From NCBI GenBank assembly GCA_021730285.1, contig CP082962.1, positions 1,116,001-1,180,000 of the forward strand: a stretch of DNA of 64,000 nt, given 5' to 3'. Under the pieces are notes generated by a model that made no database searches, had not been told where the DNA came from, and saw only the letters and a program-made list of their open reading frames with translations. The stretch is from Desulfovibrio sp. JY. GTDB taxonomy: Bacteria > Desulfobacterota > Desulfovibrionia > Desulfovibrionales > Desulfovibrionaceae. A program made the position numbers and the translations under genes. This document shows positions 32,880 to 41,274 of the stretch, in pieces (position 1 is the first letter of the stretch; each line of letters opens with the position of its first letter).

Positions 32880-34899
32880 GACGGGGCTTCGCACGGCCGC
32901 CACGGCCGCGTCTGACTCCCTGTCCGACCGCTCCTCCGGCCGGGAAGCCGTCGATACGCTGACGGCCGGCCTGTCCGACCGCCTGTCCCGCTTTTCCAGG
33001 GCCCTGTCACGTTTTTCCTGGCCGTCCGACGCGTCGTCGCCTTTTCGCGCCCGGCTCGTGATCCACGACAACGACCTCGACAAGGCCGTTGCCGCGAGCA
33101 CCGCGAATTCGGGCACGGCCGTCAATCCCTTCAAGTATTTCACCACCGGCAAAAGCTCCATCGCCGCCTCGGGCGTGGACGCCGGGGACTACGCCATCAC
33201 CGTTACGCAGGGAACGGTTTCCCGCACGGCGGACGTTGCCGTGGGCGAACACGACACCTGGGGCGCCGTGCTCGGCAAGGTCGCCTCGGCCATAAACGGC
33301 ATCGACAGCCTGAGCGTGCGGGCCGACGTGACCCGCCAGCAGAAGTCCTTCACCCTCGACCCGTTCCTTGCCGCCACGGGAACGCTGATGGCCGTATCCG
33401 TCAATCCGCTGCGCCGCGACCAGGATGTGACCCTGGATGACGCAAGCGGCGACCTGCTGGACCAGCTCAGTCTGCAGGCCGCCTCCACGGTGGTTTCCCC
33501 GGCGGACGCGGCCGTGGACATGGTCGGCGTGAACAGACTGGCCCAGCCCACCTTCATTAACTCCAACACCTACGATCCGGGCGCGGCCACGACACTCGCC
33601 GTGGGATTGCATACCTTTTCCCTGGCCACGGGCGCCGGCGATCAACCCACGTCCTACGTGTCCACGGCCTTCGATCCCGATGCCGCAACGACCCTGGCTC
33701 CGGGAACCTACACCTTTGGCGTCAGTATCGGCGACCAGTCGCGTCAGCTTTCCGTGACCGTCAAATCCGGCTGGACCTGGGGCGAGGTGCTCAGTGCCGT
33801 GTCCGGGCAGGTCAACGCCGAACCGGTCATGGTTTGGGCGGCGGACGGGCAGAGCACCGAGCTGGTGTCCGCGCCGAGTTTCACCCTGCCGGGCGTGACC
33901 GCCTCGAGCGAGACCGTGCCCGTGCCGGCGGCGGAGGGCGGCACGTTTTCCGGCCGGGTGCTGACCATCGCCACGGACAGCGGCTACGAGGGGGAGACGC
34001 TCACCCTGACCGACGGCTCCGGAGGCATTCTTTCCTCCCTTGGCCTGACCACGCCGCTTCACGGCCAGGTCGTGTCCGTTCCCGTGGCCTCGGGCGACAC
34101 CTGGAAAGACGTGGTCCGGGAGATGGCGAGCGTCGTGCGCCTGGCGACGACCAGGGTTGCGGCGCGGACGCAGGAACAGGCGGTTCCGGCCACGAACGTG
34201 CCGGGCAAGGCGCTTGCCATGAAGGGCGTGGCGGCCGATCTGGTGCTTTTAAACCGCAAGCTCGGAGAAACGCTAAGCTTGACCGACGGCGCGTCGAAGG
34301 TGCTCGAAACGCTCGGCATGGGGGCAAGCCTGCCCGGCCAGGACGGGGAAATCACGGTCAACGGCCAGACCATGGCCTCGGAGAATAACGCCTACGCCCT
34401 GCAACAAGGGCGCGTGCGCCTGGACGCCCTGGACGAGACCGGAACCGACCTGCCGCTCGTCGTCACCAAATCCATGGAGCGCCTGGAATCGCGGCTGGGA
34501 GACGTGGTCGACGCCTACAACGACCTGCGCAAGTACCTTGCCGCCAACAGCGGTTTTCTGGATGCCACGCTGGCTCCCGGACTCGGCCGGCCCGTTGCCG
34601 ACAACTGGTCCGGGCTTGCCGCACTGGGCTTTTCCAAGACCGGCAAGAACGATCTGCTCTGGATCGCCTCGGATACGTTCTGGCGCGGGGTTTATACCGA
34701 CGCGGACCGGGCCGGGGCCACCCTGGCCACGTCGCCGACCGGGCTCGTGCCGGGCTGGAAGGCCGCCGTGGCCTCCATCATGGCTTCCGGCGTCTCCGGC
34801 TACGTCCTGCCCGAAACCGAGCACCTGACCCGGGTGGCCGCGCGCCGCACCGCCGCCGACCTGGAACGCACGAATTGGCTGGTGGATCTACACGGGTAG
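32824..34899 (+). CDS. FliD-like flagellar hook-associated protein
   Basis: 691 aa. The C-terminal half has FliD-like features: ENNAYALQQGRVRLDAL, a helix (MERLESRLGDVVDAYNDLRKYL) and a final helical segment. The middle contains a repeated module ending DTWGAVLGKVASAIN (near 142), WTWGEVLSAVSGQVN (near 321) and DTWKDVVREMASVV (near 427), and a shorter pair (YDPGAATTLAVGLHTF and FDPDAATTLAPGTYTF). Such beta-rich repeats suit a secreted filament or cap part. The N-terminus is Ser/Thr-rich with no Sec signal, as for flagellar type III substrates. It overlaps truA. Role as cap is inferred. Confidence 0.6.
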   Translation: MVGGISDIFFASLGLTRTETGLRTAATAASDSLSDRSSGREAVDTLTAGLSDRLSRFSRALSRFSWPSDASSPFRARLVIHDNDLDKAVAASTANSGTAVNPFKYFTTGKSSIAASGVDAGDYAITVTQGTVSRTADVAVGEHDTWGAVLGKVASAINGIDSLSVRADVTRQQKSFTLDPFLAATGTLMAVSVNPLRRDQDVTLDDASGDLLDQLSLQAASTVVSPADAAVDMVGVNRLAQPTFINSNTYDPGAATTLAVGLHTFSLATGAGDQPTSYVSTAFDPDAATTLAPGTYTFGVSIGDQSRQLSVTVKSGWTWGEVLSAVSGQVNAEPVMVWAADGQSTELVSAPSFTLPGVTASSETVPVPAAEGGTFSGRVLTIATDSGYEGETLTLTDGSGGILSSLGLTTPLHGQVVSVPVASGDTWKDVVREMASVVRLATTRVAARTQEQAVPATNVPGKALAMKGVAADLVLLNRKLGETLSLTDGASKVLETLGMGASLPGQDGEITVNGQTMASENNAYALQQGRVRLDALDETGTDLPLVVTKSMERLESRLGDVVDAYNDLRKYLAANSGFLDATLAPGLGRPVADNWSGLAALGFSKTGKNDLLWIASDTFWRGVYTDADRAGATLATSPTGLVPGWKAAVASIMASGVSGYVLPETEHLTRVAARRTAADLERTNWLVDLHG

Positions 34900-34920
34900 G
34901 AGAAGAGAGGAAAGAGGGTG

Positions 34921-34960
34921 CGAGAGGGGGACCCTTTTTGAAAAAAGGGTCCCCCTCTCG
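34921..34960. repeat. Hairpin B half of a second IS-split composite element
   Basis: CGAGAGGGGGACCCTTTTT arms and a 2-base loop, 22 bases after the FliD-like stop. The matching hairpin A is at 36497-36534, beyond IS copy 2. The spacer retains CGTTAAAAGTCTTT up to the IS end. Confidence 0.8.
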
Positions 34961-35069
34961 CGCTCTCCCCTCCCAAAAACTTTTAACGATTACATTATGT
35001 TATCATTAACAGCCTGTCACCGTTAAAAGTCTTTCCTATGTGGCCCAAAGTCAAGCCGGCTGACGCAGT

Positions 35070-35312
35070 CTAACCGCCCGTTTCCTATTCGCGCCCGAAG
35101 CGCCAAGTACCGATTCGGTAGTTTTCGGATTTTCGCCATTTGAGAAACGCCGCCATGCGGCCAGACTTTTCCGCGACCAATCCGAAAAATTGTTGGCTGT
35201 TAGGCTTTCAGTCTTCCCTACTCGTTGCCACAGGTCCTTGTTGGCGCTGCAATACCCTCTTGGCGGGCGAGGAGCACGGGGCTTCCCAGAGCCGGCGTGA
35301 TCCTCGCCCGCC
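35070..35312 (-). ncRNA. Candidate bridge RNA of IS copy 2
   Basis: Same structure and guides as copy 1, read on the minus strand: target-loop stems and the AAAAGTCT guide map to 35163-35170, the donor guide ATAGGAAA to 35081-35088. The identity of both noncoding regions agrees with both copies having the same target. Confidence 0.65.
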
Positions 35313-35318
35313 GCCGTT

Positions 35319-36401
35319 TCACGCCATAACCGCCTCAAATCGGTACGCTCGTTTCTCCAGGCTCAGCCGCCACAAAATGATGGCCAGTTTTCGAGCTAAG
35401 GCTGTGATGGCCTTTTGGGCCAGGCCGCTTTTCCCCAGCAACTTGTGATACCAGGCCTGAGCCTTCGGATCGTGTGCGCGCCATTTCCAGGCCGCCTCCA
35501 CTAAAAGACTTCGCAGTTTGGTCTGCCCCACGGGCCGTAACCTGGCCCGGCCCTTGCTCTCGCCGCTCTGGCGCACCATGGGGGCAAGTCCCAGATAGCT
35601 TGTCACCTCTTCGGCCCGGCTGAAACGTTCCGGCTGAAACAACTCCAGACGGAAGGTCGCGGCGATGAGCGGCCCCACACCGGGCACGGTGCGCAGGCAC
35701 TTGATGACTTTGTCATGCTCTCCCTGGCGGCAAATTGTCTCAAGTTGCTGTTCAACGAGGGACAATTCGCTGGTGATGGCATGCATCTCCCGCACAAAAC
35801 TTTCCAGCGTATACCGGGCAGCCTGATGCATGGGCAGTTTAAGCAGGGATGCTACAGCGACCTTGCTCCAGTATTTCAGATTGGGTGGTTCGGTAAGGCC
35901 CAAAAAAAGCAGATGGGAATGGATGCGCAGTTTCACACGACGCAGGTCGTCGGCCAGATCGTGTCGTCGGCGCTCCAGGCTCCTCTGGGCTTCTTGCTCC
36001 TCGGTCGGCACGGCGATGGGACGCAGCATCCCCTTGGCGGCGTAATCGGCCAGTTTGACGCAATCGAGCCGGTCTGTTTTTGCGCCCCAGACCACGGGGC
36101 GGGGAATCCGACTGGGAGCCGCCACGAGATTGGGAATCCCTGCCTTTGTGAGCGCTCTGGACAGGGTGAATCCGGTCGGCCCGGATTCACTGGCCGCCAT
36201 GGCCACGGTGACGCCCACCGCGGCCAATTTGTCGATCAGAGCCTGCGGGCTCGCCGACATCACCAAGGTGTGGACGACTCCATCAAACCGACGTAACGCA
36301 ACAAAATAACTATTTTTATGGACATCCAATCCGACAAAAAAAGATCGACCTTGTGAAGCCTCCACAAACGCTTGAAGTTGGGATAACGCTTGTCCTGCCA
36401 T
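35319..36401 (-). CDS. IS110-family DEDD recombinase (copy 2)
   Basis: 360 aa, amino-acid identical to the recombinase at 28277, with the same Asp26, Glu72, Asp110/Asp113 and Ser278 residues. The start codon and AGGAG ribosome-binding site are also the same. An intact second copy means the element was recently active in this genome. Confidence 0.95.
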   Translation of the reverse strand: MAGQALSQLQAFVEASQGRSFFVGLDVHKNSYFVALRRFDGVVHTLVMSASPQALIDKLAAVGVTVAMAASESGPTGFTLSRALTKAGIPNLVAAPSRIPRPVVWGAKTDRLDCVKLADYAAKGMLRPIAVPTEEQEAQRSLERRRHDLADDLRRVKLRIHSHLLFLGLTEPPNLKYWSKVAVASLLKLPMHQAARYTLESFVREMHAITSELSLVEQQLETICRQGEHDKVIKCLRTVPGVGPLIAATFRLELFQPERFSRAEEVTSYLGLAPMVRQSGESKGRARLRPVGQTKLRSLLVEAAWKWRAHDPKAQAWYHKLLGKSGLAQKAITALARKLAIILWRLSLEKRAYRFEAVMA

Positions 36402-36496
36402 GTTGGTCTCCTCGCCTCGTTTGTGTCTACGAGCACATTTACTGGCACTATCAGCCAGTTTGAGGGTCGAGGCCAACATGGTATTTGAAAGGGGGT

Positions 36497-36534
36497 CCGG
36501 GGGGAAAATTTTCTACAGAAAGGGTTCCCCCCGG
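36497..36534. repeat. Hairpin A half of the IS-split element beside cobS
   Basis: CCGGGGGGAAAATTTTC against AAAGGGTTCCCCCCGG, with slight imperfection in the A/T part. Its last base directly abuts the cobS stop codon (36535-36537). Partner of hairpin B at 34921-34960. Confidence 0.75.
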
Positions 36535-37260
36535 CTACACCAACCCGCCCATCAGCGCCGCCAGTTCGCAGCCGACGATGGCCGCGCCCAGAAAATCGCC
36601 GTTGATGCCGCCTTGTTTGCGCCCAAGCCGGGCCAGCCGCCAGAGAACAAGGCCGCACAGCGCGGCCATGGCCATAAGGGACAGCGGTCTGGCCCAAAAG
36701 AGGCCGAGCGCGAGGGTCATGGCCAGGGCGAAGGCGGTATTGCGCGCAGTGGCTCCGGGCAGGCACAGGGCCCCGAGTCCCGGCCGCGCCAGATCGCGGC
36801 AGCAGCGCATGAGCACCACCGCTCCGGCCCGTCCGACGGTCGGGGCCAGGGCCAGCACCCAGACGTGGCCGGCTGAAAGCAGTTCCGCGCCGAGGCAGGT
36901 CTGGCCGAGAAGGGCCACCACGAGCGCCATGCCGCCGAACGCGCCGATGCGGCTGTCCTTCATGATGGTGAAAAACCGGTCCCCGGAAGCCAGCGAGCCC
37001 CAGGCGTCGGCCACGTCGGCGAATCCGTCCAGGTGCAGCCCGCGCGTGAGCATCAGATTGGCCACGGCGTAGGCAAAGCCCCCGGCCAGCGGATGGCCGC
37101 CGAAAAGCCCGAGCCACAAGGGTATGGCCATGACCAACCCGAGCGTGGCCCCGACCAACGGAAAAAGCGGCACGCAGGCCGCCATGTCGGGATTGGCAAT
37201 CGCCGGGCCAAGCCGGGTGAGAAAGCCGAGTGCCGCAAGATAATTCCGAAAAAAAGCCAA
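36535..37260 (-). CDS. cobS: Adenosylcobinamide-GDP ribazoletransferase
   Basis: 241 aa, about six membrane segments. Joins adenosylcobinamide-GDP and alpha-ribazole to make adenosylcobalamin, in the inner membrane. Signature parts are visible: YLAALGFLTRLG at the N-terminus and LHLDGFADVADAWGS with the Asp-rich metal site at about 76-90. The start is a TTG with GGAGG five bases upstream, directly abutting the stop of the SAM hydrolase gene (TAA-TTG), so the pair is translationally coupled. Other late cobalamin genes are not in view. Confidence 0.92.
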   Translation of the reverse strand: MAFFRNYLAALGFLTRLGPAIANPDMAACVPLFPLVGATLGLVMAIPLWLGLFGGHPLAGGFAYAVANLMLTRGLHLDGFADVADAWGSLASGDRFFTIMKDSRIGAFGGMALVVALLGQTCLGAELLSAGHVWVLALAPTVGRAGAVVLMRCCRDLARPGLGALCLPGATARNTAFALAMTLALGLFWARPLSLMAMAALCGLVLWRLARLGRKQGGINGDFLGAAIVGCELAALMGGLV

Positions 37261-38055
37261 TTACGCCTCCAAGGGCCAATCGAGCGTCACGAGGTCGCCG
37301 CCTCGAAGCCCCAGCCGCGCCGCCGCCGAAGCCTGGGCCATGGCCAGTTCCAGGTAGCCCTGGCTGCCGGCCAGAATGCCGACCGCGCCCGGGGCGATGT
37401 CATTGTAGGTCCTGACCGGCGCAAGCGGCGCGGCCACAGGCGCGACGACCGACGCCTTGTCCGGCGGCTGGCCGAACCGACCGATGGGCAGCCCCAGCAC
37501 CACGTTGCCGAACCGGTCCACGGACAGCACCCGGCAGCGCAGGCTAGTCCCCTCCCGGACCGGGGCCAGTCCCTCCAGCCAAACCGGATCGGGGCCTGTC
37601 CAGATGGCGGCCACATCCTGCGCCTCCTCGCCCATGGCGAGCCTCGCGGCCAGGGGCGCGAACACGTCACGGCCGTGAAAGGTGGCGCTTTTGGGCGCAA
37701 GGCGGGGCGTGGCGTCGAAGAGGCGACAGCCCGCCTCGGCCTCGAACACCAGCGTCAGAAGACCATTGTCCGGCGCAAGCAGGAAGTGGCTGCCCGCCTG
37801 GGCCAAAAGCACCCGCCGGTCCGTGCCGACGCCCGGGTCCACCACGGCGCACACGACCGCGCCCGGCGGCAGCCAGGGCAGGGTCGCGGCCAAAAAAAAG
37901 CCGGCCTGCAACACATCCTGGGGCGCGACGTCGTGGCTCACGTCCAGAAGCGGCACCCCCGGCGCGGCCGACATGAGCACCGACCGCATCTGGGCAACGT
38001 ACGGGTCCACTCGGCCAAAATCCGTCAACAAGGCGATCAACGGCGCTTGGTGCAT
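37261..38055 (-). CDS. SAM hydroxide adenosyltransferase (SAM hydrolase, DUF62)
   Basis: 264 aa. Family related to fluorinase/chlorinase; most members hydrolyse SAM to adenosine and methionine. Visible motifs are IALLTDFGRVDPYVAQM at the N-terminus, the conserved VVDPGVGT, FHGRDVFAPLAA, and VDRFGNVV, which line the SAM pocket and carry the Asp/Arg/His used for activating water. It is upstream of and abuts cobS. The hairpin A element lies 24 bases upstream of the ATG. Role in the cell is not well established. Confidence 0.88.
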   Translation of the reverse strand: MHQAPLIALLTDFGRVDPYVAQMRSVLMSAAPGVPLLDVSHDVAPQDVLQAGFFLAATLPWLPPGAVVCAVVDPGVGTDRRVLLAQAGSHFLLAPDNGLLTLVFEAEAGCRLFDATPRLAPKSATFHGRDVFAPLAARLAMGEEAQDVAAIWTGPDPVWLEGLAPVREGTSLRCRVLSVDRFGNVVLGLPIGRFGQPPDKASVVAPVAAPLAPVRTYNDIAPGAVGILAGSQGYLELAMAQASAAARLGLRGGDLVTLDWPLEA

Positions 38056-38078
38056 GGGCGTATCCGTGCCTCCGGCGG

Positions 38079-38114
38079 CCAGGGGGAAACTTTTTGAAAA
38101 AAGTTTCCCCCTGG
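38079..38114. repeat. Dispersed palindromic repeat, hairpin type A
   Basis: CCAGGGGGAAACTTTTT arms with almost no loop, nearly identical to the copy at 2205-2240. It lies 24 bases before the start of the SAM hydrolase gene, in its leader. Confidence 0.75.
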
Positions 38115-38304
38115 ACCCCCTTCAAAAACTTTCAAAGGGGCTGCGCAGGGACAGCGGCGCCTCTCGCATTCGCCCCGAAGGGGCGACGGCGCGGTGGGTG
38201 CTGCACCCATCTTCCAGCCATCCGACCAACCGCTAGCCAATGCCCTCCGGCCCGGCCAAAGCCGGATCGGGGGGTCCGGGGGGCGCGCCCGTCCCCCGGC
38301 GGGT

Positions 38305-38350
38305 CCAGGGCAGAGCCCTGGCCGGGGAGCGGGGGCGGAGCTCCCGCCCG
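38305..38350. repeat. GC palindromes downstream of rex
   Basis: CCAGGGCAGAGCCCTGG (38305-38321) and GGGGGCGGAGCTCCCGCCC (about 38331-38349), the latter ending at the rex stop. There is no U-tract. The remaining 38115-38304 contains more short G/C palindromes (GCCCCGAAGGGGC; GGGTGCTGCACCC) and no plausible gene. Confidence 0.5.
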
Positions 38351-39025
38351 CTACGCGTCGTCCTCGTCGGTGGAGTCGACGCCGGAGCGGTCCTGCTTGC
38401 GATCGAGGGTAAGCGAGAAGGCGACGGAATAAAAGTGGTGAAAGAAATCGACGTATTCGACGTAGACGTCGCTTGGCACGGTGAGCATGGCCGGGGAGTA
38501 GTTGATGATGCCTTTGACGCCGGCTTCGATGAGGAAGTTGGTGGCGCGCTGGGCCCGGTTGACGGGCGTGGTGATCAGGCCGATCTCGATGCCCAGTTCC
38601 TTGACGGCGTCCTTGAGGCGTCTGGTGCACACGACTTCGAGGCCCGAGACTTCCTCGCCGATTTTGAAGGGGTCGCAGTCGAAGGCTCCGACGATATCGA
38701 AACCGCGAAATTTGAAGTCCTGGTGGCGCAGCAGCGCCTTGCCCAGGTTGCCGACGCCGACGAGCGCGCATTTCCAGACGCGATCGACGCCAAGGGAGTG
38801 CTTGATGGAATAGATGAGGTCCTGAACGTGGTAGCCGACGCCCCGCACCCCGAATTCACCAAAGTAGGCGAGGTCCTTTCGGATCTGGGACGGGTTGACG
38901 CTGCAGGCGCGGGCGAGCAGTTCGGAAGAAACGACCTGGGAGCCTTCGCGCTTGAGTGTTTCCAGCACTTGCACGTACATGGCCAGGCGCTTGATAGTGG
39001 CCTTTGGGATGTGTTCGCTTTTCAA
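38351..39025 (-). CDS. rex: Redox-sensing transcriptional repressor Rex
   Basis: 224 aa. N-terminal winged helix (IPKATIKRLAMYVQVLETL ... SVNPSQIRKDLAYFGEFGVRGVGY) reads the operator; C-terminal Rossmann domain (ALVGVGNLGKALL, about 88-100) senses the NADH/NAD+ ratio. NADH releases it from DNA. In Desulfovibrio, Rex controls energy genes including ATP synthase and sulfate-reduction genes. It follows the atp genes on the same strand, beyond a terminator (39074-39107). A candidate Rex site lies before atpZ (41020). Confidence 0.95.
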   Translation of the reverse strand: MKSEHIPKATIKRLAMYVQVLETLKREGSQVVSSELLARACSVNPSQIRKDLAYFGEFGVRGVGYHVQDLIYSIKHSLGVDRVWKCALVGVGNLGKALLRHQDFKFRGFDIVGAFDCDPFKIGEEVSGLEVVCTRRLKDAVKELGIEIGLITTPVNRAQRATNFLIEAGVKGIINYSPAMLTVPSDVYVEYVDFFHHFYSVAFSLTLDRKQDRSGVDSTDEDDA

Positions 39026-39073
39026 GGCGGCATCCTTTTGGGTGCGTGCCGGGACAGTCTTGGGTTGGAAAAA

Positions 39074-39107
39074 AAAAGGAGGCCGGGCTCCCGGCCTCCT
39101 TTCCGGG
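39074..39107 (-). terminator. Intrinsic terminator after atpE
   Basis: GGAGGCCGGG and CCCGGCCTCC with a 2-base loop, followed by nine U on the minus strand. It separates the F0 ATP synthase genes from rex. Confidence 0.9.
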
Positions 39108-39116
39108 ACGTTCTAC

Positions 39117-39479
<363 letters not shown>

Positions 39480-39516
39480 TTAATAGTTACGGTCCTAAGG
39501 ACCATTTCCCCCGATT

Positions 39517-40233
39517 CTAGTGAGCGTGTTCCAGCGAGCCCTTGAGGTAGATCATGGCCAGCATGAAGAACACGAAGGCCTGGATGCAGTCGGCCAGCGA
39601 GAACAGGAAGTACATGGGAAAGGTGCCGACCACGGGCGCCAGGGCGAAAAGCAGCACCAGGACGATTTCCTCACCGCGGATGTTGCCGAAAAGACGGAGC
39701 GTGAGGGAGAGCGGCCGGGCCAGGTGCGAGATGATTTCGATGGGCAGCATCAGGGGCACCAGCCACCAGAACGGGCCCATGAAGTGCTTGATGTAGCCCG
39801 CGCCCCACATCCGGATGCCCCAGAAATTGTAGTAGATGAACACCGTGATGGCCATGGCGGCGTTGGTGTTGACGTTGTTGGTCGGCGAGTCGAAGCCCGG
39901 GATCAGGCCGATCAGGTTACAGGTGATGATGAAGATGAAAAGGGCGCACAGGAACGGGAAGATCTTGCGGCCTTTTTCGCCGATGTTTTCGACGACAAAG
40001 GTCTCGAGGCCGCCGACGACGACTTCGAAAAAGTTCTGGATGCCGCTCGGCACCATATTGAGCTTACGGGTGGCCAGCATGCCCAGGGCGATGAGCAGGA
40101 CCATGACAAACCAGGCGTAGATGACGTTCGAATCGATTACCTGGGCGTGAAAGACATCGTTGAGCTTATAGAGCCCAACGCCTTTCGCGACCTCTTCGAC
40201 GAGCAGAACCGGATGCGGCAACCCACCAGCCAT
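39517..40233 (-). CDS. atpB: ATP synthase F0 subunit a
   Basis: 238 aa with about five or six membrane segments. It forms the ion half-channels next to the c-ring. The essential Arg is in LSLTLRLFGN, followed by the conserved GEEIV. NLIGLIPGF is another family signature. AAAGGAGG precedes the ATG, which lies just beyond the atpI stop. Operon order atpZ-atpI-atpB-atpE is typical, with subunit b and F1 genes in a separate locus, as in Desulfovibrio vulgaris. Confidence 0.95.
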   Translation of the reverse strand: MAGGLPHPVLLVEEVAKGVGLYKLNDVFHAQVIDSNVIYAWFVMVLLIALGMLATRKLNMVPSGIQNFFEVVVGGLETFVVENIGEKGRKIFPFLCALFIFIITCNLIGLIPGFDSPTNNVNTNAAMAITVFIYYNFWGIRMWGAGYIKHFMGPFWWLVPLMLPIEIISHLARPLSLTLRLFGNIRGEEIVLVLLFALAPVVGTFPMYFLFSLADCIQAFVFFMLAMIYLKGSLEHAH

Positions 40234-40236
40234 GTC

Positions 40237-40692
40237 CTATGCCTCCTTTCCCGTAAGCGTTTGGCGCGTCCTGGAGCCGGCATAGCGCCAAGCGCCCCAG
40301 ACGAGGAAGTTAACCACCACCGTGGTTATGCCGGCCAGAAGCGGCAGCGGCATAGCCCCGAACCAGACAATGCAGGCGAAAAGCGCCGCGCCGGAAATGG
40401 CCAGCCGCAGATAAAACCGGGCCAGCACCGCCAACACGGCTTCGCGCTTGTTCCCATATCCCGTGATCCGCTGGCCGAACCGGGCCAGGGAACAGAAATT
40501 GAGCGAAATGATCACGGTCCCGGCGGCCAGGGACCAGGCGGCCACGGAGACGCCGGACAGCGGCAGGCAGACGAGCAGCACAAGGGCGGTTAGGACGATC
40601 TGGTTGCGGACAAGCTCGCGCACCTCGGGGTGGACATACCCCCGGCGCAGCAGCCACCGATCCAGCCGGTCCCTAAGATTTTTTAGCATCAT
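40237..40692 (-). CDS. atpI: ATP synthase subunit I
   Basis: 151 aa with four predicted membrane segments (about 37-58, 62-80, 95-115, 120-140). Position upstream of atpB and the ATP_synt_I-like pattern SLAAGTVIISLNFCSLARFG support AtpI, an inner-membrane assembly factor for the c-ring or an Mg2+-linked protein. Two adjacent ATGs start it; AGGGG lies seven bases before the first. It overlaps atpZ by 20 bases. Confidence 0.8.
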   Translation of the reverse strand: MMLKNLRDRLDRWLLRRGYVHPEVRELVRNQIVLTALVLLVCLPLSGVSVAAWSLAAGTVIISLNFCSLARFGQRITGYGNKREAVLAVLARFYLRLAISGAALFACIVWFGAMPLPLLAGITTVVVNFLVWGAWRYAGSRTRQTLTGKEA

Positions 40693-40981
40693 CGCCTTGC
40701 CCCTGCCCTTCCTGCTCATTCTCGCCGTCCTGCCCGTCTTCCCCGACCCGGGCATCGGCCTTCTGGATCTTTTTGACTTCCTGCATGACGTTTCGAAACC
40801 CGGCAATGATGCCGAAGATCAAAAACGCCAGCAGCAGCCATGGCTTGGTGCCCAGCCATTTGTCCAGCCACCAGCCCAGAAAAAGTCCGACAAAGGTGGC
40901 GGAGACCAGATTGAGCCCGACCACCGACGCCGACGCGATGGAATCGCGGACACCCTTGTCTTTGATCAGTTTACCGAACAC
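40673..40981 (-). CDS. atpZ: AtpZ/AtpI-type ATP synthase accessory protein
   Basis: 102 aa from a GTG (GGGAGGG four bases upstream). Two membrane segments, with the family pattern FVGLFLGWWLDKWLGTKPWLLLAFLIFGIIAGF at about 33-66. The C-terminal tail is acidic and Gly/Gln-rich. AtpZ-type proteins are found before atpI in F0 operons and may assist Mg2+ or Ca2+ uptake or c-ring assembly. First gene of the F0 operon here; the candidate Rex operator lies about 40 bases upstream of its start. Confidence 0.85.
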   Translation of the reverse strand: MFGKLIKDKGVRDSIASASVVGLNLVSATFVGLFLGWWLDKWLGTKPWLLLAFLIFGIIAGFRNVMQEVKKIQKADARVGEDGQDGENEQEGQGQGDDAKKS

Positions 40982-41019
40982 CTTACCCTCCCGGTGGGCC
41001 AGCCAGGACGAGCGGGCGC

Positions 41020-41037
41020 TCGTGCACAAGTTCACAA
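41020..41037. promoter_or_regulatory. Candidate Rex operator before the F0 operon
   Basis: TCGTGCACAAGTTCACAA matches TTGTGAA-N4-TTCACAA at 12 of 14 half-site positions, with the right half perfect. It lies 39-56 bases upstream of the atpZ start. rex itself is encoded at the other end of this gene block. Confidence 0.65.
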
Positions 41038-41274
41038 GTCGAGAGGAACTAGCATGGCCCCCCGGGAAAAGTCAACGGGGGCAACCCACTTTCACCCGCC
41101 CCGAAACACCTTGTCCCGCGCCAATCGACGGGGCACCGTATCCCCACCGCCGGGCGCGGGCAAGGCCGTTTTGCACCCCGCCCCGATTTCGCGGCGTTTT
41201 GTTCATGACATCGGCATGGTTTTTCGCTACAAATGGGGATAGTCGGAATCTCGTTTCCGCCAAGGAGGAAAACC

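Larger units (their letters stand above)
35035..36483 (-). mobile_element. IS110-family (IS1111-like) insertion sequence, copy 2
   Basis: 1449 bp, the reverse complement of copy 1; every stretch I compared is identical, including the noncoding end. Flanked by AAA core bases (35032-35034 and 36484-36486 on the plus strand as TTT). It interrupts the same position of another copy of the palindromic repeat, in the opposite genomic orientation. The two copies enclose about 5.4 kb (menA to the FliD-like gene). Confidence 0.9.

Noticed and set aside
2205-38114. Dispersed hairpins as a CRISPR array
   Set aside because: The copies are scattered next to different genes, with no regular spacing and no unique spacers between repeats; no cas genes are present.
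38056-38350. A gene in the region between the SAM hydrolase gene and rex
   Set aside because: Only short palindromes and shadow frames are seen; no ribosome-binding site or protein-like composition.
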